Below are positions 33,116-42,011 of a DNA stretch of 44,646 bases, piece after piece. The first letter of the stretch is position 1. Each line of letters starts with the position of its first letter. The DNA is from an uncultured Eubacterium sp. GTDB lineage: Bacteria > Bacillota > Clostridia > Lachnospirales > Lachnospiraceae. Below the pieces are notes generated by a model that saw only the letters and a program-made list of their open reading frames with translations, ran no database searches and had not been told where the DNA came from. Made by a program: the position numbers and the translations under genes. The stretch lies in the NCBI GenBank assembly GCA_934316925.1, contig CAKREC010000014.1, forward strand, positions 1 to 44,646, read 5' to 3'.

Positions 33116-35377
33116 TTATTGATCTTCCGGCACAGTATCCGGTTCATCCGCAGGTGGCTGGGTCGCAGCCGGTTCCTGTGTGGCCGGTTCCTGCGTAGCC
33201 GGTGGCTGGGTCGCTGGCGCCTCCGTAGCTGGCGCCGCTGTAGCGTCTACATTATTATCGTCGTCAGCATCTTTATCAACCGAATCATCGGTATCATCTG
33301 CGTCTTTGTCCACGTCAGATGTACTTCCTCCGCTTCCAGAGTCTGATGACTGACCACTACTTCCGGAAGAAGAATAGCTGCCACTGCTGCTTCCGGAAGA
33401 ACTTGCTTTGCCTTCAAAATCGAAATTTTTCACTTCCAACGAACTGTGGATCGCATTCATAAACTGATTCCAGATCCGTCCCGGATACGTAGAACCATAC
33501 AGATCATCCACGGTCTTTGGTGTATCATATCCAACCCATACCGCGGTCGTATAATATGGCGTAAAGCCACAGAACCATCCATCTTTTTTGTCATTGGTCG
33601 TTCCGGTCTTGGCTGCACTTGGCATTCCATTATCAAGACCAAGTCCTCTGGCCGTTCCTCTTGTAATAACACCTTCCATGATGTCAACCATCGAATTCGC
33701 TGCGTCAGCGTTGTAAATATATTTTTCTTTTACTTTATCATTGACAACAACATTGCCCTCTGAATCCAGAATTTTGATAATACAGGTCGGCTCACGGTAT
33801 TTACCATTGTTCTCCAGTGTTGCGTACGCAGACGCCATCTCCACGGCGCTGGCACCGTACGTAAGACCACCCAGCGAAGAAGGCAGATAGTAGTCAGATT
33901 TAACAATCTTGGAAAACTGCATCTTCAAAAGATAGTCAAGACCAACCTCCGGCGTCAGCTTCTGGAACAGCTGCCAGGCAACGGTGTTCAATGACTGTTC
34001 TACCGCATACCGCAGAGAAACATAACCATAATAACGTCCACTTGAATTCGATGGGCCACCGCTAAACTTGTAGTCATGTACTGTAGTGCTGGCAGTACTT
34101 CCACGCTCCAGCGTAGGTGTATAAACGATCAGTGGCTTGATCGAACTTCCCGGCTGACGGAACGACTGATATGCACGGTTCAGAGAATACCCTTCTGTCT
34201 TCTGGCTACGGCCTCCGACAATCGCTACGACACGGCCGGTCTTATTGTCAATACATACCGCAGAACCCTGCATCTGATAGGTGCCATCTTTACTTTTGGA
34301 TTTGAATCCGGACAACTGACTATTGACCGCTTTTTGCAGTTTTTTCTGTTTTTTCAGGTCAATAGATGTATAAATACGGTAACCATTATTTAAAAGCATC
34401 TGCTGTGCTGTCGCATACGCCTCATTGTATTCCGTCTTGTATACCGTTTCTTCGGCATCACTGTCAAATTCATATTTGAATGTGAAACCATTTTCTTTCA
34501 TCAGTGCTTTCGTCGCACAATAGGTAATATATGTCTGAATGTAGTTACGCTTTGTAACCTCCTGGATCTTGAGCTCAATCTTTTCATTATATGCCTCATC
34601 ATATTCGACCTGATTGATGACACCATCCGATAACATCTGATCCAGAATACGGTTTTTACGACTTACGGTATTGTCATAATTGTCGATCGGATCATATAAT
34701 GTCGGGTTGTTCGGGATCGAACACAAAAAGGTAAGCTGTCCCAACGACAACTCTTCACAGCTTTTACTGAAATAGCCTTTTGCCGCCGCTTCGATTCCAT
34801 AATATCCATTCGCAAAATAAATCGTATTCAGATAATATTCTAAAATCTGATCTTTCGAGTACTTCTTTTCCAGTTCCAGCGCAATAAAAATCTCCTTGAT
34901 CTTACGCTCATAGGTCTTGTCGGTCGTAAGAAATACGCCACGGGCAAGCTGCTGGGTGATCGTAGAAGCTCCCTGCTTCTTTTCTCCTTTATTTTTCACC
35001 AAAGCAACTACCGCACGGGCAATACCTTTTCCATCAATACCGTTATGTTTGTAAAACTTCTTGTCCTCTGTGACAATAAATGCGTCCTTTACATATTGCG
35101 GAATGCGGTCAATGCTCAGATAGTACGCATCCTTATCTCCCTTCAGAACCGCAATCTGCTTGCCTTTTTTGTTGTAAGCAAGCGTAGTCTCCGAGGAACG
35201 GAATGTCTCCGCTGTCGATGCCTGTACTAATGCCCTTGCATCTTCCTGGATCTTAAAAACATCTCTTCCATACTTGAAGTACAAAAAAGCACCGCCAAAC
35301 AGGATCAAGATCAAGAAGATCAAGATAAATACTTTAAATCCAAACCAAAATTTTCTATGTTTTTTTACTCGTGCCAT
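33116..35377 (-). CDS. Class A penicillin-binding protein (PBP1a-type)
   Basis: 753-residue bifunctional peptidoglycan synthase. A cytoplasmic basic N terminus and one membrane helix (about 15-37) are followed by a GT51 glycosyltransferase (TEDKKFYKHNGID near 100, GASTITQQLARG near 133) and a transpeptidase with SxxK in PGSSIKP near 409, SLN in EQSLNTVAW and KTGT near 590. The last about 110 residues are low complexity: a serine/glycine stretch, an acidic stretch, then a proline/threonine/alanine/glutamine tail. The ATG at 35377 is chosen because GGAGG lies five bases upstream; an ATG four codons earlier lacks a good site. Confidence 0.95.
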   Translation of the reverse strand: MARVKKHRKFWFGFKVFILIFLILILFGGAFLYFKYGRDVFKIQEDARALVQASTAETFRSSETTLAYNKKGKQIAVLKGDKDAYYLSIDRIPQYVKDAFIVTEDKKFYKHNGIDGKGIARAVVALVKNKGEKKQGASTITQQLARGVFLTTDKTYERKIKEIFIALELEKKYSKDQILEYYLNTIYFANGYYGIEAAAKGYFSKSCEELSLGQLTFLCSIPNNPTLYDPIDNYDNTVSRKNRILDQMLSDGVINQVEYDEAYNEKIELKIQEVTKRNYIQTYITYCATKALMKENGFTFKYEFDSDAEETVYKTEYNEAYATAQQMLLNNGYRIYTSIDLKKQKKLQKAVNSQLSGFKSKSKDGTYQMQGSAVCIDNKTGRVVAIVGGRSQKTEGYSLNRAYQSFRQPGSSIKPLIVYTPTLERGSTASTTVHDYKFSGGPSNSSGRYYGYVSLRYAVEQSLNTVAWQLFQKLTPEVGLDYLLKMQFSKIVKSDYYLPSSLGGLTYGASAVEMASAYATLENNGKYREPTCIIKILDSEGNVVVNDKVKEKYIYNADAANSMVDIMEGVITRGTARGLGLDNGMPSAAKTGTTNDKKDGWFCGFTPYYTTAVWVGYDTPKTVDDLYGSTYPGRIWNQFMNAIHSSLEVKNFDFEGKASSSGSSSGSYSSSGSSGQSSDSGSGGSTSDVDKDADDTDDSVDKDADDDNNVDATAAPATEAPATQPPATQEPATQEPAATQPPADEPDTVPEDQ

Positions 35378-35392
35378 AGAATCCTCCATTTC

Positions 35393-36703
35393 TTATACGC
35401 GGACATATCTTTCATCCCGGGTGATCTTGGCAATATGCAATGCCTCTTCCACTTCCTGATAAAAAAATGTGTAATCCACTACTCCCTGTACCGCTGCCGC
35501 TCCCACGCAGCATGTCAATGACAGACCGGCGATCTGATGATCCCAGTTCTCCACACTGCTGATCAGTTGTTCCATCTTTGTATCAAAGTCTTCCTCTGAT
35601 CCATTTTTCTCATAGATGAGAAAGCGGCCATCTCCCATTGTACCATATAAAAGTTTTCCTGCTGAAATCTCAGCAAGCAGACTTTCTACTTTTCTTGTGA
35701 TCGTATCCGCACAGGCGATCCCATTTTGCTCAATGATCTTCTTAAAATGGCGGATCGAAAATAATGCCATGCAATGAGAATCTTCCATCTCGCTATTATC
35801 AATCTTCGTCTGAATCCGGTTCTGGATCTGACTTTTTCCGTATCCTTGGGCATCCTGTTTTTCCTTGTTGCTCATGCGTCGCAGCATCTCATCATGAATG
35901 TTCTTGATGCGTCCGACAACACGCACGACATTGCCCGCATCATCCACAATGCTATTGTAGCAGGCTCTGTGCCACTCGTATCCCCGGCCGGAAATCTTGC
36001 CAAGATACTCAAGCTGTGCATCCGTCTTCTGGTGCATGGCAATGGTCAGATGCGAATAAAACATCTGCTGAAAGTCCGGATGGATCAACGGATTGTCCTT
36101 CGAAAATTCGCTGTAATGCGGAATCCGGCGGCGAATGTAATCACCGTCTAATTCCTGATAGGAATATGTCATGACATCCTTAACCACATCAATTTCAAAC
36201 AGGATCTCATGCGATGTCTCTTCCAGTAAACGATACCGCTCTGTCTGGATTTCCAGTTCCTGCTCAGTGATGATATATTTTTCTACATCCATAAACAAGA
36301 ATAAAAACAGATCCTGTCCTACCGTTTCCTCCAGATGTCTTCCGCGCACCCACATCCAACTATCCTGTTTTTCCGTTTTATGATATCGGACAACACAGTC
36401 GATCAAGGTATGATTTTCTTTCGCCCCAACCGCCTTTCGACACAAATTTTCAAAATCTTTTGCCGGCAGGATCATTTCCATCCCCTGCTTCGTTCTCTCA
36501 TACATATGAGCCGAAACTCCATGCTCCATCGACATGACTCCGTCACTGATATAAACCGGCCGCAGTGAACCTTCATACAGCTGGTAAACACCAACGCCCC
36601 CAGGAATCAACGGCCCCAGACACTCCAGAAATTTGCTTCCTGCCTGCAAATATTCCCGCAATGCATCCGTTTCTTCAAACTCAAAATTACCTGTCCGAAT
36701 CAA
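35393..36703 (-). CDS. PAS-like protein with a degenerate GGDEF domain
   Basis: 436 residues, soluble. An N-terminal PAS-like segment (about 30-140), a second PAS_3-like segment (about 165-270, ending GRIKNIHDEML) and a C-terminal GGDEF-like fold (about 300-430, FSIRHFKKIIEQNG then VGAAAVQG). The signature position reads GDGRF (about 357-361) instead of GGDEF, so diguanylate cyclase activity is unlikely; a regulatory or ligand-binding role is more probable. The long frame reaches into the symporter gene; I prefer a TTG start at 36703 with GGAGG six bases upstream, just after the symporter stop. Confidence 0.75.
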   Translation of the reverse strand: MIRTGNFEFEETDALREYLQAGSKFLECLGPLIPGGVGVYQLYEGSLRPVYISDGVMSMEHGVSAHMYERTKQGMEMILPAKDFENLCRKAVGAKENHTLIDCVVRYHKTEKQDSWMWVRGRHLEETVGQDLFLFLFMDVEKYIITEQELEIQTERYRLLEETSHEILFEIDVVKDVMTYSYQELDGDYIRRRIPHYSEFSKDNPLIHPDFQQMFYSHLTIAMHQKTDAQLEYLGKISGRGYEWHRACYNSIVDDAGNVVRVVGRIKNIHDEMLRRMSNKEKQDAQGYGKSQIQNRIQTKIDNSEMEDSHCMALFSIRHFKKIIEQNGIACADTITRKVESLLAEISAGKLLYGTMGDGRFLIYEKNGSEEDFDTKMEQLISSVENWDHQIAGLSLTCCVGAAAVQGVVDYTFFYQEVEEALHIAKITRDERYVRV

Positions 36704-36725
36704 AGTATCCCTCCATTCTGAAATA

Positions 36726-38237
36726 CTATTCCTCGTCCTCTGGCAGAGCCAATTTCTGCTCCACAACAACCTTCTCATCGTAGCAGCTAAAAATCTCCTC
36801 TACCGCACCCCTCTCCATCTTTGGTGTGACAAGGCTCACAACCGGAACAACGATCAGTCCGGCAACCATAGCAATCGCTCCTGCATTGATCGGCGATGCA
36901 ATATATTTAATAAACATATTGGAAACTGTAATTCCAACACCACATACAAAGCTTGCCCAAACTGCCGCTTTCGTAACGCCTTTCCAATACAGACCATACA
37001 AAAACGGTGCCAGAAATGCTCCCGCCAGAGCTCCCCAGGAAATACCCATAAGCTGAGCAATAAATCCCGGCGGATCCAATGCGATCATAACAGACAATAA
37101 AATGAACCCGGCAAGAAAAATCCGCATCCAGATCAGCTGCTTTTTGTCATCCATATCTTTCGCAAAAACAGGTTTCACAAAATCCAACGTCAAGGTAGAA
37201 CTTGAAGTCAGAACAAGACTCGATAAGGTAGACATCGAGGCGGATAATACGAGCACGATCACAATTCCGATCAAAATATCCGGCAGATCAGACAGCATCG
37301 TCGGAATGATCGTATCATATGCCACGACTCCATCTACCGGCATAACCCCGGACAATCGGCTGAATCCTCCAAGAAAATAGCATCCTCCGGAAACCACAAC
37401 CGCAAACAGTGTAGAAATGATCGTTCCTATATGTACTGCTTTCTCATCCTTGATCGCATAGAACTTTTGTATCATCTGTGGAAGTCCCCATGTTCCCAAA
37501 GAAGTCAGGATCACCACGCCAAACAGATTGGCTGGATCCGAGCCAAAAAAGGAAGCATATGCGCCCGGCATAACACCACTTTCAATACCTGCCAGCTGCT
37601 TTACCGCTTCCATAAAGCCACCGTGTCCACTGAGAACTGCGGCGATCACTGCTACGATGCCAAACAGCATGATAATTCCCTGTATAAGGTCGTTCAACGC
37701 TGTTGCCATATATCCGCCAATGATCACATAAACACCCGTGAGTAACGCCATCACAACAACACAAATGCGAAAATCAATATCAAACGCCATTCCAAACAAA
37801 TAGGACAAACCATTATAAACCGACGCGGTATATGGGATCAGAAATACAAACGCGATAACCGATGACACAATGCGAAGGCTCTGGCTGTTATATCGTTTTC
37901 CAAAGAAATCCGGCATCGTCATCGAGTGAAAATGCTTCGTCATGATACGTGTTCTGCGTCCCAGCACAACCCATGCCAGCAAAGATCCGAGCAGCGCGTT
38001 GCCAATCCCGATCCAGGTAGACGCAATTCCGTATTTGTATCCAAACTGTCCTGCATATCCTACAAATACAACTGCAGAAAAATAAGAAGTTCCATAAGCA
38101 AAAGCCGTCAGCCATGGGCCAACCGAACGTCCCCCTAATACAAACCCATTTACATCCGTTGCGTGTTTTCTTGTATAAACGCCAATCCCCATCATGACGG
38201 CAAAAAACACGAGTAACAAAACAATTTTAATCGCCAT
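36726..38237 (-). CDS. Sodium:solute symporter family protein (SSS)
   Basis: 503-residue membrane transporter of the SSS family (PutP/PanF group) with about 13 hydrophobic helices. Family patterns: FVLGGRSVGPWLTAFAYG near 30-47, FSAVVFVGYAGQFGYKYG near 51-68, TDxIQG-like ALNDLIQGIIM near 185, SASMSTLSSLVLTSSS near 335-350. It should import a small solute with Na+; amino acid or organic acid substrates are both possible. The ATG at 38237 with AAGGAG is chosen over an upstream ATG 23 codons earlier, which lies before the terminator hairpin. The ion gradient could be that made by Rnf. Confidence 0.9.
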   Translation of the reverse strand: MAIKIVLLLVFFAVMMGIGVYTRKHATDVNGFVLGGRSVGPWLTAFAYGTSYFSAVVFVGYAGQFGYKYGIASTWIGIGNALLGSLLAWVVLGRRTRIMTKHFHSMTMPDFFGKRYNSQSLRIVSSVIAFVFLIPYTASVYNGLSYLFGMAFDIDFRICVVVMALLTGVYVIIGGYMATALNDLIQGIIMLFGIVAVIAAVLSGHGGFMEAVKQLAGIESGVMPGAYASFFGSDPANLFGVVILTSLGTWGLPQMIQKFYAIKDEKAVHIGTIISTLFAVVVSGGCYFLGGFSRLSGVMPVDGVVAYDTIIPTMLSDLPDILIGIVIVLVLSASMSTLSSLVLTSSSTLTLDFVKPVFAKDMDDKKQLIWMRIFLAGFILLSVMIALDPPGFIAQLMGISWGALAGAFLAPFLYGLYWKGVTKAAVWASFVCGVGITVSNMFIKYIASPINAGAIAMVAGLIVVPVVSLVTPKMERGAVEEIFSCYDEKVVVEQKLALPEDEE

Positions 38238-38259
38238 CTCTTTCTCCTTATGTTTATTT

Positions 38260-38295
38260 AAAAAGACCGTAATGCATGATCTGCATATACGGTCT
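38260..38295 (-). terminator. Terminator or attenuator hairpin between trmL and the symporter gene
   Basis: Minus strand AGACCGT...ATGCA pairs with TGCAT...ACGGTCT (arms 38295-38283 and 38276-38264, one asymmetry), followed by TTTT. It ends the cheX-trmL unit. The symporter ATG comes 23 bases after the T-run. Confidence 0.75.
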
Positions 38296-38296
38296 A

Positions 38297-38326
38297 ATTG
38301 TAACATATGTATGGAAATACTGCAAA
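38297..38326 (-). promoter_or_regulatory. Possible promoter reading into the hairpin before the symporter
   Basis: Minus strand TTTGCA (38326-38321), 18-bp spacer, TACAAT (38302-38297). The predicted start near 38290 is at the foot of the terminator hairpin, so the symporter mRNA would begin with it. Confidence 0.4.
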
Positions 38327-38330
38327 GTTT

Positions 38331-38837
38331 TTATATGGTTCCATCATTCCAGTGACTGTGGTGTAAATGGCCAACCGTGTTCAGATTCTGAAAAGAATGC
38401 TGACGCAAAGCTTCGTATAACACGATCGCTACCGAATTGCCAAGGTTCAGTGAACGGATATCCCCAAACATCGGAATCCGGATCGTCGTCTCTTCATTTT
38501 CAACCAGAATCTCTTCCGGAATGCCGGCACTTTCTTTGCCAAACATAATATAACAGTCGTCCTCAAACGAAACATCGCTGTATGTATGCTTTGCCTTTGT
38601 GGTAGCCATGTAGATCTTGGCACCGGGATTCTTCTGCAAAAAATCCGGATAACTGTCATAGATCTCATAATCAAGCTGTTCCCAGTAATCCAGTCCGGCA
38701 CGGCGCACCTGCTTTTCATTGATCTGAAATCCCATCGGTTCGATCAGATGAAGTTTTGCACCTGCTGCCACACAGGTTCGTCCAATATTTCCTGTATTGG
38801 ACGGTATCTCCGGCTCCAGTAATACAATATTTAACAT
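38331..38837 (-). CDS. trmL: tRNA (cytidine/uridine(34)-2'-O)-methyltransferase TrmL
   Basis: 168-residue SPOUT-fold methyltransferase that modifies the wobble base of leucine tRNAs using S-adenosylmethionine. Motif 1 NTGNIGRTCVAAG at about 14-26, motif 2 FGKESAGIPE near 99-108, motif 3 RSLNLGNSVAIVLYEALRQ near 128-146, all intact. Length slightly above the usual 155-160. It starts one base after the CheX-like gene stop, so the two are coupled, and is followed by the hairpin before the symporter. Confidence 0.96.
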   Translation of the reverse strand: MLNIVLLEPEIPSNTGNIGRTCVAAGAKLHLIEPMGFQINEKQVRRAGLDYWEQLDYEIYDSYPDFLQKNPGAKIYMATTKAKHTYSDVSFEDDCYIMFGKESAGIPEEILVENEETTIRIPMFGDIRSLNLGNSVAIVLYEALRQHSFQNLNTVGHLHHSHWNDGTI

Positions 38838-38838
38838 A

Positions 38839-39309
38839 TCAATCCTCCTGGCGTAAAGCTAAAAACATCTCAATCTTTCCACCCGAAAAACTCATCGGTA
38901 CACACAAAGTCTTCGTAAATGTATTGGTAAAGCTGACCTTTCCATTGGAAAGAGTCGGTGGTGTAATATCAATCCCAACACCGTTCGACGAAAAAACGGT
39001 AGCCGCGTTACCCATGATCATATTGCCCAGCTCACTAAGCGCACTCGCAGCAAAATCATCAATCTGCTTTACTTCCATCATGCACATCTTGGATGCAATA
39101 TTGCAGGCATCGTCTCCTGACATGCCGATCAGTACCTGTCCTCTCATCTCTCCTGTAACACCAATAATGATCACCCAGTCATCCTGCTCAAAAGAAGCTT
39201 CCTTCAACAAAGGCTTTTGTATGGCCACCTCTACAAAACACATGTCTTGTAAGATTTTTTTTGCCGCCATGAGAAATGGATTTATATGTTCTGCATTTAA
39301 TGTTGCCAT
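38839..39309 (-). CDS. CheX-like chemotaxis phosphatase domain protein
   Basis: 156 residues, CheC/CheX/FliY family. The CheX pattern is seen: N-terminal NPFLMAAKKILQDM, a beta region with GVTGEMRGQVLIGM, the catalytic ExxN motif E93-L-G-N96 in ALSELGNMIMGNA, and the late GVGIDITPPTL. CheX dephosphorylates CheY-P; stand-alone relatives also act on other receiver domains. No chemotaxis or flagellar gene is in the window, so the partner is unknown. Start behind AAAGGAG. Confidence 0.85.
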   Translation of the reverse strand: MATLNAEHINPFLMAAKKILQDMCFVEVAIQKPLLKEASFEQDDWVIIIGVTGEMRGQVLIGMSGDDACNIASKMCMMEVKQIDDFAASALSELGNMIMGNAATVFSSNGVGIDITPPTLSNGKVSFTNTFTKTLCVPMSFSGGKIEMFLALRQED

Positions 39310-39338
39310 AATTTCTCTCCTTTGAATTTATAATATTT

Positions 39339-39367
39339 ATCATATCACATTCCGTATTTTGTGTCCA
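39339..39367 (-). promoter_or_regulatory. Promoter of the cheX-like/trmL unit
   Basis: Minus strand TGGACA (39367-39362), 17-bp spacer, TATGAT (39344-39339); leader about 25 nt. Confidence 0.6.
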
Positions 39368-39415
39368 TGCCAAATCCCAAATCACGACATACTCAAACGG
39401 TTTTGTGTGCGTAAT

Positions 39416-40399
39416 CTACTGCAGCGCAGCAAATAATTGATCCGGCTTTGGTGGTTCTAAAAATCTCCGTTCCTCTCCGTTTACGATCACGCGGTCATTT
39501 CCTTCCGTTGCTCTGCCCACTACTGCAGCATGGATCCCGGCTTTTGCAAGTTCGTCCACCAACTGGCTGCCATGATCCGTTCCGATCAGCATAGAACCAC
39601 TGGAGATAAGATAATATGGGTTCACATCAAACAGTTCACAGACTTCGATCGTCTCCTGACGGATCGGAATCTTTTTGAGGTCGATCTCCAATCCGGTACC
39701 AGAAGCCGCTGCCATCTCCCACAAAGCACCAAAAATACCGCCTTCTGTAACATCGTGCATCGCACTGACGCCGACCTGCATGGCAATCTTTCCATCTTCT
39801 ACAACGCTGAGCAGATCTTGAAATGATTTCGCTGTATCGACAAGATCTCCCGGAAGCTTTTCTCTGCACTGCGCTTCTTTTTCCAGTGCAATGATCGACG
39901 TACCTTCCAGACCGATCCATTTTGTCACAACCACATCCTGTCCCGGTTTTAAACCACCTGTTGATACCACCTTGCCGGGGTCGATCTGTCCCACGCCGGT
40001 AACCGATACCAGTGTCTGGTTTACCGCAGCAGAAACTTCCGTATGTCCTCCCAGGATCTCAACATGATATCTGCCCGCCAATTCCGAAACATCGTTCATG
40101 ATCTGTTTTAATTCTTCTTCTGAATTTTCAGGAGGAAAAATAATCGTCAGCAAAATACCGATCAGTTCAGCTCCTGAACTGGCAATGTCATTTGCCGTAA
40201 TGTGAAATGCCAGTTTGCCAATATCTTTTGCCGTTCCCGTGATCGGGTCTGTAGAAAGCACGATCGCTTTATCTTTTACCTGAAGGGCACTGCAATCCTC
40301 CCCCACACCGGAGTGGATCAAAACTTCGTCCCTCTTCACTGTTATATTTTTAAATACAGAGCGTTTTAACACGTTCTCTGGAATTTTTCCTATTTCCAT
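39416..40399 (-). CDS. AIR synthase-related protein (HypE/ThiL/PurM superfamily)
   Basis: 327 residues with the two-domain AIR synthase fold: GVGEDCSAL near 33-41, LSTDPITG near 50-57, FHITANDIASSGAELIGIL near 67-85, GGHTE near 120 and MHDVTEGGIFGALWEM near 220. This layout is closest to HypE, but the C-terminal PRIC-type cysteine that carries the thiocarboxamide in HypE is missing (the protein ends DQLFAALQ), and no hyp gene is nearby. It binds ATP by family; the reaction is unknown. The ATG at 40399 with GAGGAA is preferred to a GTG nine codons upstream. Confidence 0.82.
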   Translation of the reverse strand: MEIGKIPENVLKRSVFKNITVKRDEVLIHSGVGEDCSALQVKDKAIVLSTDPITGTAKDIGKLAFHITANDIASSGAELIGILLTIIFPPENSEEELKQIMNDVSELAGRYHVEILGGHTEVSAAVNQTLVSVTGVGQIDPGKVVSTGGLKPGQDVVVTKWIGLEGTSIIALEKEAQCREKLPGDLVDTAKSFQDLLSVVEDGKIAMQVGVSAMHDVTEGGIFGALWEMAAASGTGLEIDLKKIPIRQETIEVCELFDVNPYYLISSGSMLIGTDHGSQLVDELAKAGIHAAVVGRATEGNDRVIVNGEERRFLEPPKPDQLFAALQ

Positions 40400-40428
40400 G
40401 TGATTCCTCGTTTCTCTTATGCACACCT

Positions 40429-41943
40429 TTACTCCGTGACAGGTTCATTTACTGCCGGTGCCGGCGTTGCTGTCGGTGCCGGTGTCACTGCCGCCTCACT
40501 CTTTTTCTTGGCCTTCGGTGTTGCCGTCTTCGGAGTTGCCGTCGCCTTTGCTTTTGGTGTCGCAGACGGCGCCGGTGTCGGCGTGCTCTTGGCTGCTCCC
40601 TTTGTCACATATCTTGGCTCCGCCTTGTATGTGCTGCTGTTGATCTGTGTTTTTTTCGATTTGCCGTTCTCGGTAACAATCTTCCACAAAACTGCTTTAT
40701 ATCCAGTATGAGCCTCCTGTGTCACTTCCATATAGGACTCCGGTTTGGTCTTGTCATATGTGATCTTATCCGCACCCGGCTCAATCGTTTCCGTAACTTC
40801 TGATTCAAATTCTACTGTACGGCTGCTATCTCTTGTCTCCTCCCCATAAATGCGGAAGAAGATGATCCCCGAATCAGTGCCTGCCTGAATATAGATCGGC
40901 ACCTGTGTATTGTTCCGGAACTTAAAGTCCTTGTAATCGCCTGCGATCGCGGCATCCATGGATGGTTTTACATAAGTAACCACCATCGAGTGAGGGCTTC
41001 GCTCTACAACCTCCAATTCCGCGCGCAGAACCGCATTATACAATGTTGTAGAAACCTGGCATACGCCTCCTCCGATCGAATCAACCACCTGTCCATTGCT
41101 ATAGGATGGCGCTGCATAATATCCATTGTCCTCGGTCATCGGCGAGATCGTATCATGAACCGAAAATGTCTCTCCCGGATAAACAACCGATCCGTTAATC
41201 AGCCGGGCGGCATTTGCCACATTTTTTGACCGGCTGACATTGTCTGCATTAAACGATGTGCTGAATTCACCGATCTTGTCCTTGCAGCGGCTCGCCAGTT
41301 CTTTGTTCACCGTCGGCTCCTGAACCTGTACCACTGCCTTTACCTCTACCGTCTTGGCATCCGCATTTTGCTCCAGTGCTTCCTTGATCGCATCCGTTGT
41401 CGCCGAAACGTCCAGCGAAACACCCTGCTTTGCCTCTGCGTACACTAAAGTTCCATTTTTCATTTTGATCGTGGCGTTTTGAGCACTGTTACACTTTTTG
41501 CCACACTCATTTTTCACAAACTTCTTCAATTTTTTCTGAGAAAATGAAGTGCTGATATCATAAACTTTATGTTCTGCCGCAATCTGTTTTAACTGCGCAT
41601 AATTTTCAAAGAGGTTTCCTTCTTTGCCAAGTTTTACAGCCTCCTTCACTGCCTCTGTGCCATGATAGGAAAAATCCAGATCTGACATCTGCGTGCTGAC
41701 CTTGCTGCCATTTACATCTACTATGATCTCACATTTTGCTAATTCGGCGCCATAATCAGAAAGAGCTGTCACAGCCTCTTCCGCTGTCATGCCGCTTATA
41801 TTTACTGCACCTACATAGACCCCTTCGCAAATGCGTCCTTCTCCCGGCTTTACCTGATGATAGGCGTATACCACATACCCACAGATCAGGAAAAACATAA
41901 GGATCAAAACCAAAAAGGCAGGCGCGAATCTTTGTCGTCTCAA
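40429..41943 (-). CDS. VanW-family membrane-anchored cell-wall protein
   Basis: 504 residues. A membrane anchor at about 7-28 is followed by putative peptidoglycan-binding repeats (about 35-220), the VanW domain (about 230-370) with SVVYPGETFSVHDTISPM and SIGGGVCQVSTTLYNAVL, and a G5-like segment (about 370-440). A tail of about 50 residues rich in threonine, proline, alanine and lysine ends the protein. VanW was named from vancomycin-resistance clusters but is widespread in clostridia without that role. The start is taken as TTG at 41943 with GGAGG nine bases upstream; a GTG ten codons earlier is the alternative. 29 bases upstream of the AIR synthase-like gene. Confidence 0.9.
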   Translation of the reverse strand: MRRQRFAPAFLVLILMFFLICGYVVYAYHQVKPGEGRICEGVYVGAVNISGMTAEEAVTALSDYGAELAKCEIIVDVNGSKVSTQMSDLDFSYHGTEAVKEAVKLGKEGNLFENYAQLKQIAAEHKVYDISTSFSQKKLKKFVKNECGKKCNSAQNATIKMKNGTLVYAEAKQGVSLDVSATTDAIKEALEQNADAKTVEVKAVVQVQEPTVNKELASRCKDKIGEFSTSFNADNVSRSKNVANAARLINGSVVYPGETFSVHDTISPMTEDNGYYAAPSYSNGQVVDSIGGGVCQVSTTLYNAVLRAELEVVERSPHSMVVTYVKPSMDAAIAGDYKDFKFRNNTQVPIYIQAGTDSGIIFFRIYGEETRDSSRTVEFESEVTETIEPGADKITYDKTKPESYMEVTQEAHTGYKAVLWKIVTENGKSKKTQINSSTYKAEPRYVTKGAAKSTPTPAPSATPKAKATATPKTATPKAKKKSEAAVTPAPTATPAPAVNEPVTE

Positions 41944-42011
41944 AGGATCTTCCCTCCACTTCCAATATTGCACATTTTACAAAGCTGTATTATACTCTAG
42001 TATATTGCTTC

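Noticed and set aside
39416..40399. Calling the AIR synthase-like gene hypE
   Set aside because: The C-terminal cysteine required in HypE is absent and no hyp neighbours are present.
40429..41943. VanW gene as evidence of vancomycin resistance
   Set aside because: No vanHAX or vanRS genes are present; stand-alone VanW proteins are common in clostridia.
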